Shown: positions 19,873 through 29,775, counted from the first letter of the stretch. The stretch is DNA of 64,000 bases from an uncultured delta proteobacterium (GCA_900079685.1 LT599019.1:357864-421863); one strand, 5' to 3'. Translations and numbers: made by a program. Notes: generated by a model not told the origin, from the sequence alone.

Positions 19873-20400
19873 CTAGTCGTCGCCCAGCATCTTCGCGGGC
19901 GTAAACGGATGGCCGAATTTCTGCAGCAGCCGCTCGCGGACGATCTCCGGCACCATCCCCTCGATATTGCCGTTGAGCCGGGCAGCGGACTTGACGCTGC
20001 TCGAGCTGATGAACAGCCAGCGGGCGTCCGTCATGAGGAACATGGTCTCAACGCCCGGATCGAGCTTGCGGTTGAGCAGCGCGAGCTGCAACTCGTAATC
20101 GAAGTCGGAAACGGCCCGCATGCCGCGCAAGAGCACCTTGGAACCGCACTGGCGGGCGAAATTGACCGTCAACCCGCTGAACGCCGTGACATGCACGTTG
20201 GGCCTGTCCCGGAAAACTTCCCGTGCCATCTCCAGCCGTTCCTCGGTGGAAAACAGCATGTCTTTCCCCGTTTCCTCGGCCACGGCGAAGATAACCGAAT
20301 CAAACATGCCGCAGGCCCGGCGCGTCAGGCTCACATGCCCGAAGGTCAGGGGGTCGAAGGTTCCGGGGTATACCGCGATGCGTCCGCTTAAAGAGTCCAT
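19873..20400 (-). CDS. coaD: Phosphopantetheine adenylyltransferase
   Basis: A 175-residue nucleotidyltransferase that makes dephospho-CoA from 4'-phosphopantetheine and ATP. The nucleotide-binding motif is in YPGTFDPLTFGH (T/HxGH type, residues 19-22) and the second motif is ISSSSVK. Conserved LLRGMRAVSDFDYELQLA is also present. Its ATG at 20400 lies inside the end of rsmD (13-base overlap), the usual rsmD-coaD arrangement, so it is translationally coupled. Confidence 0.95.
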   Translation of the reverse strand: MDSLSGRIAVYPGTFDPLTFGHVSLTRRACGMFDSVIFAVAEETGKDMLFSTEERLEMAREVFRDRPNVHVTAFSGLTVNFARQCGSKVLLRGMRAVSDFDYELQLALLNRKLDPGVETMFLMTDARWLFISSSSVKSAARLNGNIEGMVPEIVRERLLQKFGHPFTPAKMLGDD

Positions 20401-20948
20401 AACACCACCCGTGTCTGTCCGTATTCTCTGTCCGCGATGCACTCCAGGGGCGGGAAATCCGCGTCCGGGTCAAGGTCGATGCCGCGCTCGACCTCGGCAT
20501 TGATGATGCCGCCTTCCCGCAGCCAGTGCTTGCGCAAAACAGCCGTCATGCTGGAGGATAAAAAATTCCCCCGGTATGGCGGGTCGATAAATATAACATC
20601 AAAGGGGTCCATGTCACGCGTTGCGAGGAAGGTCCGCGCCTCCTGCTGCCGGATGGCGTACCGGCTCCCGTCCAGCCCGAACCGCTCCGCGTTGTCGCGG
20701 ATGATGTTGGCCGCTTTTTTATCCAGTTCCACGAAGCAGGCGTAAGACGCGCCCCGGCTCAGGGCTTCCAGCCCGAGGCTCCCGCTGCCCGCGAAAAGAT
20801 CCAGCACCCGCGCCTCGGGCCAGATCACGCCCCGCGCTTCCAGCATGGAAAAAATGGCGCCGCGCACCTTGCTCATGGCCGGGCGGTAGCCCGGCCCCAC
20901 GCTGGTTTTGAGTTCGCGTCCCTTGAACGCCCCGGCAATGATGCGCAT
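20388..20948 (-). CDS. rsmD: 16S rRNA (guanine966-N2)-methyltransferase
   Basis: A 186-residue SAM-dependent methyltransferase. It shows the SAM-binding motif DLFAGSGSLGLEALSRGAS, the N-terminal RIIAGAFKGRELKT, and the catalytic DPPY in FIDPPYRG. It modifies the small ribosomal subunit. It sits between the beta-CASP nuclease gene (15-base gap) and coaD (overlap). Confidence 0.94.
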   Translation of the reverse strand: MRIIAGAFKGRELKTSVGPGYRPAMSKVRGAIFSMLEARGVIWPEARVLDLFAGSGSLGLEALSRGASYACFVELDKKAANIIRDNAERFGLDGSRYAIRQQEARTFLATRDMDPFDVIFIDPPYRGNFLSSSMTAVLRKHWLREGGIINAEVERGIDLDPDADFPPLECIADREYGQTRVVLWTL

Positions 20949-20963
20949 AATTCCGCTCCGGAG

Positions 20964-22580
20964 TTAGGCCTGCGAGGCGAACCGCGCCAATTCGCTGTTG
21001 ATTTCGAGAAGTTTGTCCCGGAATTCCGCCTGCACGGCCCAATCGTGTTGCGAGAGGCTGTCCTTGCGGGACTGGGCGAGATCCATCGTGTTCCGGGTAA
21101 GCGCGAACAGCGTATCCCAGTTGATCGCGGGCATGGCCTTGTCCAGGGCGACTGCGGGAACGATGGCCGCCTCCTTGCCCGGAATAAGAGCCAGTTCCTC
21201 AAGGTAGCCGGGGATGACCACCTTCAGGCCGAACCGCTCTTCAATCAGCCCGGAGAGCACGGTCTGGGCTTTTTCCTCGCCGTGGATGAGCACGACCGTC
21301 ATCTCCGGGTGCGTGAATTTTTCGACCCAGGCAAGGAGCTGGCTTTGGCCCGCGTGGGCGGAAAAGCCGCCGATGGTGAAAATCTTGGCCTTGACCGCCG
21401 TGTCCTCGCCGAGAAGGCGCAGGCTCTGCGCCCCGTCAACGAGCTTCCGGCCGGGGGTGCCGATGGCCTGGTAGCCGACGAACACAACGCTCGCCCCTGG
21501 CCGCCACAAATTGTGGCGCAAATGGTGTTTGACCCTGCCCGCGTTGGCCATGCCGCTGGCGGAAATGATGACCGCCGGGCCGCTGACCGCGTTGATCGCC
21601 TGCGATTCCTGCGTCGTGGGCGTGAACCGCAGGCCCGGCACGTCGAACGGGTCTTCGCCCGCGTTGACCACGGCGCGGGTTTCCTCGTCATAGTATTCCG
21701 GGAATTTGCGGAATATTTCCGTCGCCTTGATGGCAAGGGGACTGTCCACGTAGATGGGCAGATTGGCGGGCAGCATGCCGCGCTTATGCAGTTTGTGCAG
21801 CGTGAACAGGATTTCCTGCGTCCGCTCAACGGCAAAGGCCGGGATGATGACCTTTTCCCCGCGCGAATGGCTGTACTTGATGGCCTCCGCAAGTTCCTCA
21901 AGGCTCGAACTTTCGTTTTTGTGGTCCCGGTCGCCGTACGTGGATTCCATGAACAGGTAATCGGGTTTGAGCTCAGGCACTTCCGCGTCTTCCACGATAA
22001 GCGCGTCGGGCCGGCCGAGGTCCCCGGAAAAAATCAGTTTGTAGGTGTCGCCGTTTTTGGCCACGACCAGTTCCAGAAAAGCCGCCCCAAGAATGTGCCC
22101 CGCGTTTTTATAGGTCACCTGCACGCCCGTGGCGGGCTGGAAGCTCTTGTCATAGCTGATGGGCGAAAGCATGGACACGACTTTCGCCGCGTCTTCCTGG
22201 GTATACAGCGGTTCCACGGGTTTGGCGCCGCGCCGCTTCTGTTTGCGCGTCGCCCATTCCGCCTCCATTTCCTGGATGTGGGCGCTGTCCGCCAGCATGA
22301 TCCCCAAAAGGTCGGCCGTGGGTTCCGTGCAGTAGACGGGACCGGAAAACCCTTCCCTGACCATGCGCGGCAACAGGCCGGAGTGGTCGATATGGGCGTG
22401 GGTCACAAGGAAAAAATCGATGTCGCCGGGCCGGTAGAGCTCGGTGTCTTCGTTGCGCTCCTCAATGGCCGCGTTACCCTGGTGCATGCCGCAGTCAACG
22501 GCAAAGCGCGCGTTGTCGGTTTCCACGACATAACATGAGCCGGTAACGGTTTTGGCGGCGCCGAGAAAAGTGATTTTCAT
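20964..22580 (-). CDS. MBL-fold beta-CASP RNA metallo-hydrolase
   Basis: A 538-residue cytoplasmic metallo-beta-lactamase-fold enzyme of the beta-CASP/RMMBL group (RNA processing nucleases). The metal motif is THAHIDHSG. Further ligands are in HILGAAFLEL and FSGDLGRPDAL, the beta-CASP region includes IPAFAVERTQEIL and SASGMANAGRVKHHL, and FSAHAGQSQLL marks the C-terminal RMMBL part. A roughly 65-residue tail is helical. It heads the group nuclease-rsmD-coaD. The exact RNA substrate is unknown. Confidence 0.92.
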   Translation of the reverse strand: MKITFLGAAKTVTGSCYVVETDNARFAVDCGMHQGNAAIEERNEDTELYRPGDIDFFLVTHAHIDHSGLLPRMVREGFSGPVYCTEPTADLLGIMLADSAHIQEMEAEWATRKQKRRGAKPVEPLYTQEDAAKVVSMLSPISYDKSFQPATGVQVTYKNAGHILGAAFLELVVAKNGDTYKLIFSGDLGRPDALIVEDAEVPELKPDYLFMESTYGDRDHKNESSSLEELAEAIKYSHSRGEKVIIPAFAVERTQEILFTLHKLHKRGMLPANLPIYVDSPLAIKATEIFRKFPEYYDEETRAVVNAGEDPFDVPGLRFTPTTQESQAINAVSGPAVIISASGMANAGRVKHHLRHNLWRPGASVVFVGYQAIGTPGRKLVDGAQSLRLLGEDTAVKAKIFTIGGFSAHAGQSQLLAWVEKFTHPEMTVVLIHGEEKAQTVLSGLIEERFGLKVVIPGYLEELALIPGKEAAIVPAVALDKAMPAINWDTLFALTRNTMDLAQSRKDSLSQHDWAVQAEFRDKLLEINSELARFASQA

Positions 22581-22683
22581 GCAATCTCCTCATCGCGAGA
22601 ACGGCGGATTGAATCCATAAGCGGTGTCGGTGGCTTGGATAGCGTTCTTATGACGCGCCTCGCCCCCCAGCGCAAGTCTTTTT

Positions 22684-22811
22684 CGGAAGCGATCCAGTTT
22701 GGCGTGATCCTGCGTCAGGCTCCGCTTTTATCCTCGGTCATGGACCAAAGAGTCCATTCCCTGCGGTAAAAGCGGGCCTTCCTTGGCTGACGCCAAACTG
22801 AATCGCTTCCG
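22684..22811 (+). repeat. Nested-hairpin repeat, copy A
   Basis: An intergenic 128-base element that folds on itself. Outer arms of 22 bases at 22684-22705 and 22790-22811 differ at one position. A middle stem pairs CCGCTTTTA (from 22722) with TAAAAGCGG. The inner perfect hairpin is ATGGAC-caaaga-GTCCAT at 22740-22757. Its core is nearly identical in sequence to the minus strand of the element at 45174-45357, so it belongs to a dispersed family. Confidence 0.8.
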
Positions 22812-22866
22812 GACGTCCCGGTTTAGTGTATGGAAAAAACCCTTGTCCGTATGGGGCATGAAAAGC

Positions 22867-22895
22867 TTGTTTCGCGGAAAGTCCCCGTATATAGT
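22867..22895 (+). promoter_or_regulatory. Candidate sigma-70 promoter for the LOG gene
   Basis: TTGTTT at 22867-22872, 17-base spacer, TATAGT at 22890-22895, about 29 bases before the gene's ATG. The rest of the 343-base gap 22581-22923 holds the nested-hairpin repeat. Confidence 0.5.
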
Positions 22896-22923
22896 CCCCT
22901 TCTATTTCGCAAAAGGAGCACCC

Positions 22924-23577
22924 ATGACTGCTACTGAGTACGTTCTCGAAACACTGTCCAATCAGGACTCCTGGCGGCTGTTCAAAATCATTTCCGAAGT
23001 TGTGGAAGGGTTTGAAACGTTGGGCGGCATGCGTAAATGCGTCTCCATCTTCGGTTCCGCTCGGGCGCAGGCCGACTCCCCCACATACAAGGCGACGGAA
23101 GCCATCGCCGCCCAGCTCGTGAAGGCCGGGTACGGCATCATCACCGGCGGCGGGCCGGGCCTGATGGAAGCCGCCAACAAGGGCGCAACCGAGGCCGGCG
23201 GGGAATCCGTCGGGCTGCACATCCACCTGCCCCACGAGCAGCAGATCAACCCGTATGTGAAAACCCGCTGCGATTTCCGCTATTTCTTCGTCCGTAAACT
23301 GATGTTCGTCAAATACGCCATGGCCTACGTCGTCATGCCCGGCGGCATGGGCACCATTGACGAGCTTTCCGAAGCCTTCGTGCTCGCCCAGACGAACAGG
23401 ATCAAACCGTTTCCCATCATCCTGTACGACAGTTCCTACTGGACCGGCATGGTCGACTGGCTGAAAGACGTCATGGTCCGGGAAGGCTATATCCGCGAGG
23501 AGGAACTCGGCCTCATGGTCATGAAGGACACCCCCGAAAGCGTGGCCGAATATATCCGCAGGCACGTCATCATCTAA
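22924..23577 (+). CDS. LOG-family Rossmann-fold protein (TIGR00730 type)
   Basis: A 217-residue protein with the LOG signature PGGMGTIDE and the GITGGGPGLMEAANKGA nucleotide-binding region. Family members release the base from nucleoside 5'-monophosphates (cytokinin-activating phosphoribohydrolase in plants). Bacterial substrates vary and the old label lysine decarboxylase is misleading. The ATG has AAAAGGAG upstream. It is followed by tadA. Confidence 0.9.
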   Translation: MTATEYVLETLSNQDSWRLFKIISEVVEGFETLGGMRKCVSIFGSARAQADSPTYKATEAIAAQLVKAGYGIITGGGPGLMEAANKGATEAGGESVGLHIHLPHEQQINPYVKTRCDFRYFFVRKLMFVKYAMAYVVMPGGMGTIDELSEAFVLAQTNRIKPFPIILYDSSYWTGMVDWLKDVMVREGYIREEELGLMVMKDTPESVAEYIRRHVII

Positions 23578-24177
<600 letters not shown>

Positions 24178-24307
24178 GGCGAACGTTTTCCGAAAGGAAA
24201 ATTAGCGAAAATCGTTGTTTTTATGGGATTCACCACTTGCCTGTTGGGCTTTGCGCTGATATGTGGATTCGACCGCCATAGCGGTATTCTTAATGGAGTA
24301 AATCACC

Positions 24308-25888
24308 ATGTCTGAAAACACACCCGTCCAGCCTGAAGGGGCCATGCAGCCGGAAGAAAACATCCCGGCCGCCGCGGAGGCCCCGGCTCACCCTGCAGTT
24401 GTCCGGCAGGAAGTTCCGACCGCGCCGCAAAAAACACCGGCCGAAGCGGAAGATGAAAATTTCGCCGCACTCTTTGAAGCTCAAAGCGCGCCGGGCGCGC
24501 ACCTGTCTCCCGGGCAGCGCGTCACGGTTACCGTGGTCGCCGTTACGTCGGACACGGTTTTCGTCAGCACGGGCAGCAAGGTTGACGGCATTGTGGAACG
24601 GAGCGAACTGGAAGAGGACGGGGGAGCGACGCCCGCGGTCGGCGATACGCTCGATTTGTACGTGGTCACGGTATCGTCTCAGGAAGTGCGCTTGTCCAAA
24701 ATGATGCGCGGTGCCGGCGGCCTTGCCGCGCTTGAGGAAGCCAAAGACGCCCGTCTGCCCGTGGAAGGCAAGATCCAGGCCATAGTCAAGGGCGGGTTCG
24801 CGGTGGAAGTCATGAAGCGCCGCGCGTTCTGTCCTTTGGGGCAGATGGATCTGCGCCCCGTTGAGGATCCCGAGTCTTTCATCGGCAAAACCCTGCCCTT
24901 CATCATCACCAAACTGGAAAAAGGCGGGCGGAACATCGTGCTTTCCCGCCGCGTGATCCTTGAGGAAGAACAGGCGGAAAACCGCGAAGCGTTCCTTTCC
25001 TCCGTGGCCGTCGGCGACGTGCTGGAAGGCACGGTGGTGCGCCTTGCGCCCTTTGGCGTGTTCGTGGAGTTGGCCACGGGCGTCGAAGGCCTGATCCACC
25101 TTTCCGAACTGGCCTGGGGACGCGTCGCCCAAGCTGACGAAGTGGTCAGCGCCGGCGACAAGATCCGGGTGAAAATTCTCGACATCGCCACTACGGACAA
25201 GGGCCCCCGCATCTCCCTGTCCTCCCGCCAGGTGATGGACGACCCCTGGAAAACCGTGGAAGGCCGCCTTACAGAAGGCGAAGTCGTTACGGGCAAGGTC
25301 GTGCGCAACGCGGCCTTCGGGTCCTTTGTGGAAGTTCTGCCCGGCATTGACGGGTTGATCCATATCTCCGAGCTGTCATATGAAAAACGCGTGAACAAGC
25401 CTGACGAGGTTCTTACCGTCGGCGAAACGGTCACCGTTAAAATCAAGGGCATCGACCTGGAGAAAAAACGCCTCTCCCTTTCGCTCCGCGACGTCGGCGG
25501 CGACCCCTGGGAAGGCGTGGCGGAAGATTTCCCCATCGGGGAAGAGGTCACCGGCACGGTGGAAAAACGCGCGCCCTTCGGCGTTTTCATCTCCCTGCGC
25601 CCCGGCGTGACGGGCCTTTTGCCCGCTTCCGCCATCAGTTCCTCCCGCGGCAGGAGCGGCATTGAGAAAGCCAACGTGGGCGACGCCGTGAAGGTGTTCG
25701 TGCGCGAGGTGGATACCGCTGGCCGCAAGGTGACCCTCGGCCTTGCCGACAGCGGCGAAAAACGTGAAGGCGGCAGAGAAAGGGAAGACAAGGACTGGAA
25801 AAAGCACGCGCCCAAACCCGCCCAGCCCGGCGAGTTCGGCAACGCGCTCGGCCTGGCCATGCAGGCCGCCCTGACCAAGAAAAAATAA
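24308..25888 (+). CDS. S1-domain RNA-binding protein (ribosomal protein S1-like)
   Basis: A 526-residue protein. An acidic, Pro/Ala-rich N-terminal 55 residues are followed by five S1 repeats, the second being the most divergent. Clear S1 signatures include APFGVFVELATGVEGLIHLSEL, AAFGSFVEVLPGIDGLIHISEL and APFGVFISLRPGVTGLLPAS. The C-terminus is charged and basic. It probably binds mRNA leaders as S1 does; with five repeats it is shorter than the six-domain E. coli protein, so it may be the S1 orthologue or a relative. It is followed by a strong terminator. Confidence 0.88.
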   Translation: MSENTPVQPEGAMQPEENIPAAAEAPAHPAVVRQEVPTAPQKTPAEAEDENFAALFEAQSAPGAHLSPGQRVTVTVVAVTSDTVFVSTGSKVDGIVERSELEEDGGATPAVGDTLDLYVVTVSSQEVRLSKMMRGAGGLAALEEAKDARLPVEGKIQAIVKGGFAVEVMKRRAFCPLGQMDLRPVEDPESFIGKTLPFIITKLEKGGRNIVLSRRVILEEEQAENREAFLSSVAVGDVLEGTVVRLAPFGVFVELATGVEGLIHLSELAWGRVAQADEVVSAGDKIRVKILDIATTDKGPRISLSSRQVMDDPWKTVEGRLTEGEVVTGKVVRNAAFGSFVEVLPGIDGLIHISELSYEKRVNKPDEVLTVGETVTVKIKGIDLEKKRLSLSLRDVGGDPWEGVAEDFPIGEEVTGTVEKRAPFGVFISLRPGVTGLLPASAISSSRGRSGIEKANVGDAVKVFVREVDTAGRKVTLGLADSGEKREGGREREDKDWKKHAPKPAQPGEFGNALGLAMQAALTKKK

Positions 25889-25957
25889 AAACGTCCGGGC
25901 CGCCCGCCCCGTCGCGGGTACCCCGTTCATTGCCATTATAACGCCCGTGACGGCGTT

Positions 25958-25999
25958 CATGAAAAATCCTCCCGCCCTATGGCCGGAGGATTTTTCATG
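25958..25999 (+). terminator. Terminator after the S1 gene
   Basis: Perfect 15-base arms CATGAAAAATCCTCC (25958-25972) and GGAGGATTTTTCATG (25985-25999) with a 12-base loop; the right arm carries a five-T run. Confidence 0.85.
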
Positions 26000-26072
26000 T
26001 CAAAAACCTATTGATTCAGCATGAAAAACATGTCGACATTAGACTTTCCCCTTGTAAGTTGCCAAAAAGGGC

Positions 26073-26101
26073 TTGACCCGACTGGCTAAAGAAGACATAA
26101 C
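26073..26101 (+). promoter_or_regulatory. Promoter and leader hairpin of the symporter gene
   Basis: TTGACC at 26073-26078, 17-base spacer, CATAAC at 26096-26101. Downstream in the leader is a perfect hairpin CCTGAGCC/GGCTCAGG at 26158-26180, which could affect transcription or mRNA stability. The remaining AT-rich leader up to 26225 shows only the ribosome site AAGGAGTGAGAG. Confidence 0.55.
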
Positions 26102-26225
26102 CGACTTATTATCTTATGTGGTTTATTCGATTTCCTTTTTCGATTAGCGGTAGCGCCCCTGAGCCGGAAGCAGGCTCAGGAATGCCCTGACAATTCAGAA
26201 ACACTTGTATTTCAAGGAGTGAGAG

Positions 26226-27548
26226 ATGGCTGCACAAACATCGGGCAAGTCTGGATTCCTGGGGTGGTATTTTGGCTCAAATCTTCTGGTCCGAATTATG
26301 ATCGGCCTCCTGCTCGGCGCCATTGTCGGGATAGCGCTCGCCTTTTCCGATCCCGGCACGGCACAAACCTTTGTCGGGTACACGAAATTCTTGGGTGACA
26401 TCTTCATCAGGCTCCTGCAGATGATCGTCGTCCCGGTCATCTTCCTCTCCCTGATCGCTGGGGCCGCCAGCATCGCCCCGGCCGAACTGGGGCGGGTGGG
26501 CGCCAAAACCCTGCTGTATTATTTAATCCTGGTCATTGTCGCCATCACCATCGGCCTTGTTCTGGCCAACATCTTCAAGCCCGGCGACGGCCTTAACCTC
26601 ACCGGCGCGGCCGACCTGCAGGGCAAGGCTTCCAACGCGCCGCCGCTGTCCACCGTTCTCCTGGCCATCATTCCGACCAACATCATCGACTCCCTGGCCA
26701 AAGCCGCCGTGCTGCCGATCATCTTCTTCGCGCTCTGCTTCGGCGTGGGGCTTTCCTACCTGCGCGACTCCAAGGATGCCGACCTGTCCAGGAAAGGCGC
26801 CATGCTGTTCGACATTATTTCCGCGGGCGCGGAAGTTATGTACAAGATCGTGCGCGGCATCATGGAATACGCGCCCATCGGCGTGTTCTTCCTGATCGCG
26901 GGCGTGTTCGCCGTCCAGGGTCCCAAGGTTATCGGACCCCTGGTGTTCGTCATGGCGCTGGCCTATGTCGGCTACATCATCCACGTCATCGTGGGCTTCG
27001 GCGGTTCCTTGACCCTCTTCGGGCTTAACTTCATCACGTTCCTGCGCGGCGCTCAGGAAGCCATGATCACGGCCTTCGTGACCCGTTCCTCCAACGCCAC
27101 GCTCCCCATTTCCCTGCGCGTGTCCGAAGAAAACCTGGGCGTTCCCCGCTCCATTTCCTCCTTCACCCTGCCCATCGGCGCGACCATCAACATGGACGGC
27201 ACGGCCATTTACCTGGCCATCGGCTCCATGTTCATCGGCTTTGCCGTGGGCAAGCCCCTCTCCATGGACCAGCAGCTCGTTGTGATGATCACCGCGACCC
27301 TGGGCGCCATCGGCGCGGCCGGCGTGCCCGGCGCGGGCGCCCTCATGATGCTGCTGGTGCTTGAATCCGTGGGCCTGAAAGTGGAAGCCGGCACCGCCGT
27401 TGCGGCCGCTTACGCCATGATCCTCGGCGTCGACACCGTGTTCGACATGGGCCGCACCTGTCTGAACGTCACCGGCGACATCGTGGCCGCGACAGTGGTC
27501 TCGAAAACCGAGGGCGAGCTTGATATGAGCAAGTGGAAGAAGGCATAG
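26226..27548 (+). CDS. Dicarboxylate/amino acid:cation symporter (DAACS)
   Basis: A 440-residue inner-membrane carrier. Seen features: LLQMIVVPVIFLSLIAGAAS, the serine-rich re-entrant loop region TAFVTRSSNATLP, TLPIGATINMDGTAIY (the substrate and sodium-binding NMDGT motif), and GVPGAGALMM. It takes up glutamate, aspartate or C4-dicarboxylates with sodium or protons; which one cannot be decided. It is a single-gene unit with its own promoter and terminator. Confidence 0.93.
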   Translation: MAAQTSGKSGFLGWYFGSNLLVRIMIGLLLGAIVGIALAFSDPGTAQTFVGYTKFLGDIFIRLLQMIVVPVIFLSLIAGAASIAPAELGRVGAKTLLYYLILVIVAITIGLVLANIFKPGDGLNLTGAADLQGKASNAPPLSTVLLAIIPTNIIDSLAKAAVLPIIFFALCFGVGLSYLRDSKDADLSRKGAMLFDIISAGAEVMYKIVRGIMEYAPIGVFFLIAGVFAVQGPKVIGPLVFVMALAYVGYIIHVIVGFGGSLTLFGLNFITFLRGAQEAMITAFVTRSSNATLPISLRVSEENLGVPRSISSFTLPIGATINMDGTAIYLAIGSMFIGFAVGKPLSMDQQLVVMITATLGAIGAAGVPGAGALMMLLVLESVGLKVEAGTAVAAAYAMILGVDTVFDMGRTCLNVTGDIVAATVVSKTEGELDMSKWKKA

Positions 27549-27577
27549 CGCCTTTTCCACATCCCCCATACGTTAAA

Positions 27578-27603
27578 AGGCCCGCTGCAACCGCAGCGGG
27601 CCT
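27578..27603 (+). terminator. Terminator after the symporter gene
   Basis: Perfect 11-base arms AGGCCCGCTGC and GCAGCGGGCCT around AACC; a short T-containing stretch follows. Confidence 0.8.
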
Positions 27604-27631
27604 CTTGATATATTGGTAAAATCTTAACGCG

Positions 27632-27904
27632 TCACATTCCCGGCAGGAACAACGCCCAGAAGAGCGCCAGCCCGTAAACCAGCCCCATGAAAATACGCCG
27701 CGCGGACAGCCGGTGCTCCCGCAAAAAACGGCAGCCGGACGCCAGCGCGTCCCTGCCCCGTGCGGACAGGCCGCAAGCGGTGCGTATTCCCAGGCTGTAA
27801 AGAACCGAGAAAAGAAACAACAGGACGGAATGGATACCGCTGCAAACGGAGAAAACCTTGGCCCCGGCGTCCTTCAGACGCCGCACCAAAACGCTTCTGC
27901 TCAT
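27632..27904 (-). CDS. Small hypothetical membrane protein
   Basis: A possible 90-residue protein with two hydrophobic stretches (VCSGIHSVLLFLFSVLYSLGI and, at the C-terminus, IFMGLVYGLALFWALFLPG) joined by a basic linker. No family is recognised. The start at 27904 (MSRSVLVRRL) is a guess because no ribosome site is clear; an earlier ATG at 27943 exists. It converges with the symporter terminator. Confidence 0.5.
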   Translation of the reverse strand: MSRSVLVRRLKDAGAKVFSVCSGIHSVLLFLFSVLYSLGIRTACGLSARGRDALASGCRFLREHRLSARRIFMGLVYGLALFWALFLPGM

Positions 27905-27970
27905 ATACGCTTTGTATGGACAATGAATAACACTGTCAAGCATCCCATCCCTAACGCGCCGGGGCAGGCC

Positions 27971-28558
27971 TCAGAAGGCGGGGGGCAGGCCGAGCTCCTC
28001 CGCCGTCACGTCCCGGAGCACCCGGCAGGGATTGCCCACGGCGACGGTGTTTGCGGGGATGCTTCTTGTCACGACGCTTCCCGCGCCGACGACCACGTTG
28101 TCCCCCACGGTCACGCCGGGCATGAACACGGCGTTGCCGCCTATCCAGACGTTGTTCCCGATGGCGATGGGGTAGGCGTATTCCAGCCCCTGGTTGCGCT
28201 GGATCACGTTAAGCGGGTGCCCCGCCGTGTAAAAGCCGCAAGTCGGCCCGATAAACACGTTGTCCCCGAAGACGACCGGTGCCGCGTCCAGAATGACGCA
28301 GTTCACGTTGGCGAAAAACCGCTCGCCGATCGTTATGTTGTAGCCGTAATCGCAATAAAACGGCTGCACGATCAGAAAATCATCGCCGGTTTTGCCGAGA
28401 AGCTCGCGCATAACCGCCCGCTGCTCCTCCCGGCTGCCCGGCGGCAAGGTGTTGTACCGTTGGCAAAGGCTCGCGGCGTGAATGCGCTCCGCCATCATGC
28501 CCGGTTCGTAGTTGCCGTCGTACAGCAGACCGGCGGCGGCTTTTTCTTTTTCTGTCAT
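27971..28558 (-). CDS. Maltose/galactoside O-acetyltransferase family protein
   Basis: A 195-residue left-handed beta-helix acetyltransferase using acetyl-CoA. The N-terminal MAC-type helix region (MTEKEKAAAGLLYDGNYEP) precedes hexapeptide repeats (VFGDNVFIGP, AIGNNVWIGGNAVFMPGVTVGDNVVVGAGSVV) with the catalytic His in YTAGHPLN. Maa-type enzymes acetylate sugars. The ATG at 28558 overlaps the stop of the upstream DUF2007 gene and has AAGGACG upstream, so the two are coupled. Confidence 0.9.
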   Translation of the reverse strand: MTEKEKAAAGLLYDGNYEPGMMAERIHAASLCQRYNTLPPGSREEQRAVMRELLGKTGDDFLIVQPFYCDYGYNITIGERFFANVNCVILDAAPVVFGDNVFIGPTCGFYTAGHPLNVIQRNQGLEYAYPIAIGNNVWIGGNAVFMPGVTVGDNVVVGAGSVVTRSIPANTVAVGNPCRVLRDVTAEELGLPPAF

Positions 28559-29022
28559 GGTTCGTCCTTTTTCGCGTCTTTTTGCCCGTCGCGCCATTTA
28601 TGGCCGCAGACGCCGCACGTGTAAAAAGTTTTCCGGCTCGCCAACGGCAGGCCGAAAAAAAGGTATGTTACGGCCATGAGCGCGCGGCGCAGGGAAAATT
28701 GTTTCACGTCGGTGGAGCCGCAGCGCGGGCACGCGCAGTCCGGCTCAAACAGGGCTTCTTCCAGGTCCGGCGCCAGCGCCCGGTCTTCCGGGGCCAGTTC
28801 CAGGCGGGACAATTGCCCGGTAAGCAACTCACGGGCCACGGCCTCGTCGCGTTCCGGCACGATAAGGTCAATGCCCCCCACCATGTTGGCATAGAGGTTG
28901 TTAATCCCCACCAGATACTCGTTGGTCAGGCGGCAGGGGATGCCCGCGCTCTCCAGTTTGCCTTTGGCAATGTAAGCCAGGGGCAAATCGTCAAACGACG
29001 CTATAACGGCCTGTTTTTCCAT
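28555..29022 (-). CDS. DUF2007 domain protein with zinc ribbon
   Basis: A 155-residue protein. The N-terminal DUF2007-like region contains FDDLPLAYIAKGKLESAGIPC and GGIDLIVPERDEAVARELL. The C-terminal half has two CxxC pairs (CPRCGSTDVKQ and CGVCGHKW) around a hydrophobic helix, a zinc-ribbon arrangement. The family is described as a putative signal-transducing domain but no role is established. The start ATG is 29022; the longer open frame above it is antisense to the SGNH hydrolase. Confidence 0.8.
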   Translation of the reverse strand: MEKQAVIASFDDLPLAYIAKGKLESAGIPCRLTNEYLVGINNLYANMVGGIDLIVPERDEAVARELLTGQLSRLELAPEDRALAPDLEEALFEPDCACPRCGSTDVKQFSLRRALMAVTYLFFGLPLASRKTFYTCGVCGHKWRDGQKDAKKDEP

Positions 29023-29166
29023 ACTCCGGCTCCGGCGGTTCCTGAACGCTGTTTCTTTGTATGCCGAATACAGTAAAAAGACAGCCCCCGCTATTTGAAT
29101 TGTGCCCGGTTTCGTGCTATATGCCTTCTCCCGCAGCGAAACCGCTTTGGGATAAAGGAAGGTACC

Positions 29167-29757
29167 GTGGCGATTCTCTGCTTGGGCGACAGCCTGACTT
29201 ACGGGTACGAGGTGGACCGGAAACACGTCTGGCCCGCGCTCGCGGAAAAGGAACTCGGCGTCCCGGTCCTGAACAAGGGCGTCAACGGCCTCATGACCGC
29301 GGGCATGCTCAGCCTGTGCACGCAAAAAGCCGTCAGCGCGGCGGCAACGGCCGTTATGCTCCTGGGCGGCGCCAACGACATCCTGTCCGGCCTTGATCCG
29401 GCAGAACCCCTCGCCAACATGGCGGCTCTGATCGACAGGGTGCGGCATATGGGCGGCACGCCGCTGTGCGGCATCCCCATCCCCTTTTGCCCGCCCATCC
29501 GGGAAGACTGGGCGGCCATGGCCGATTTCCCGGAACGGACCCCGGTATATGAAGAATATGTAGCGCGCCTCCGCGCGCTGGCCGGGGAAAAAGACTGCCC
29601 GGTTGTGGATTTTCGCGCCGGTCTGGCCGGGCATGCCGCCGGCATCGCCCTGCCGGTCCGGGCATTTTACAGCGACGGCATTCACCTGAACAGGGAAGGC
29701 CACCAGGTGTTTGCCGCCATTTTTGTCAGCGCGCTCCGGGAGCGCGCGTTCGTATGA
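29167..29757 (+). CDS. SGNH/GDSL hydrolase (arylesterase-like)
   Basis: A 196-residue hydrolase with block I CLGDSLTYG (nucleophile Ser), block III GANDI and block V SDGIHLNREGH (catalytic Asp and His). Related to TesA/arylesterases that cleave esters or thioesters. The start is GTG at 29167 with GGAAGG upstream. No export signal is seen at this start. It is followed 18 bases later by lplA. Confidence 0.88.
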   Translation: MAILCLGDSLTYGYEVDRKHVWPALAEKELGVPVLNKGVNGLMTAGMLSLCTQKAVSAAATAVMLLGGANDILSGLDPAEPLANMAALIDRVRHMGGTPLCGIPIPFCPPIREDWAAMADFPERTPVYEEYVARLRALAGEKDCPVVDFRAGLAGHAAGIALPVRAFYSDGIHLNREGHQVFAAIFVSALRERAFV

Positions 29758-29775
29758 ACGATAAAGGATTTTTTC

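Noticed and set aside
21045-22538. 497-codon plus-strand frame over the beta-CASP nuclease
   Set aside because: Antisense to a full set of metallo-beta-lactamase motifs; composition typical of a shadow frame.
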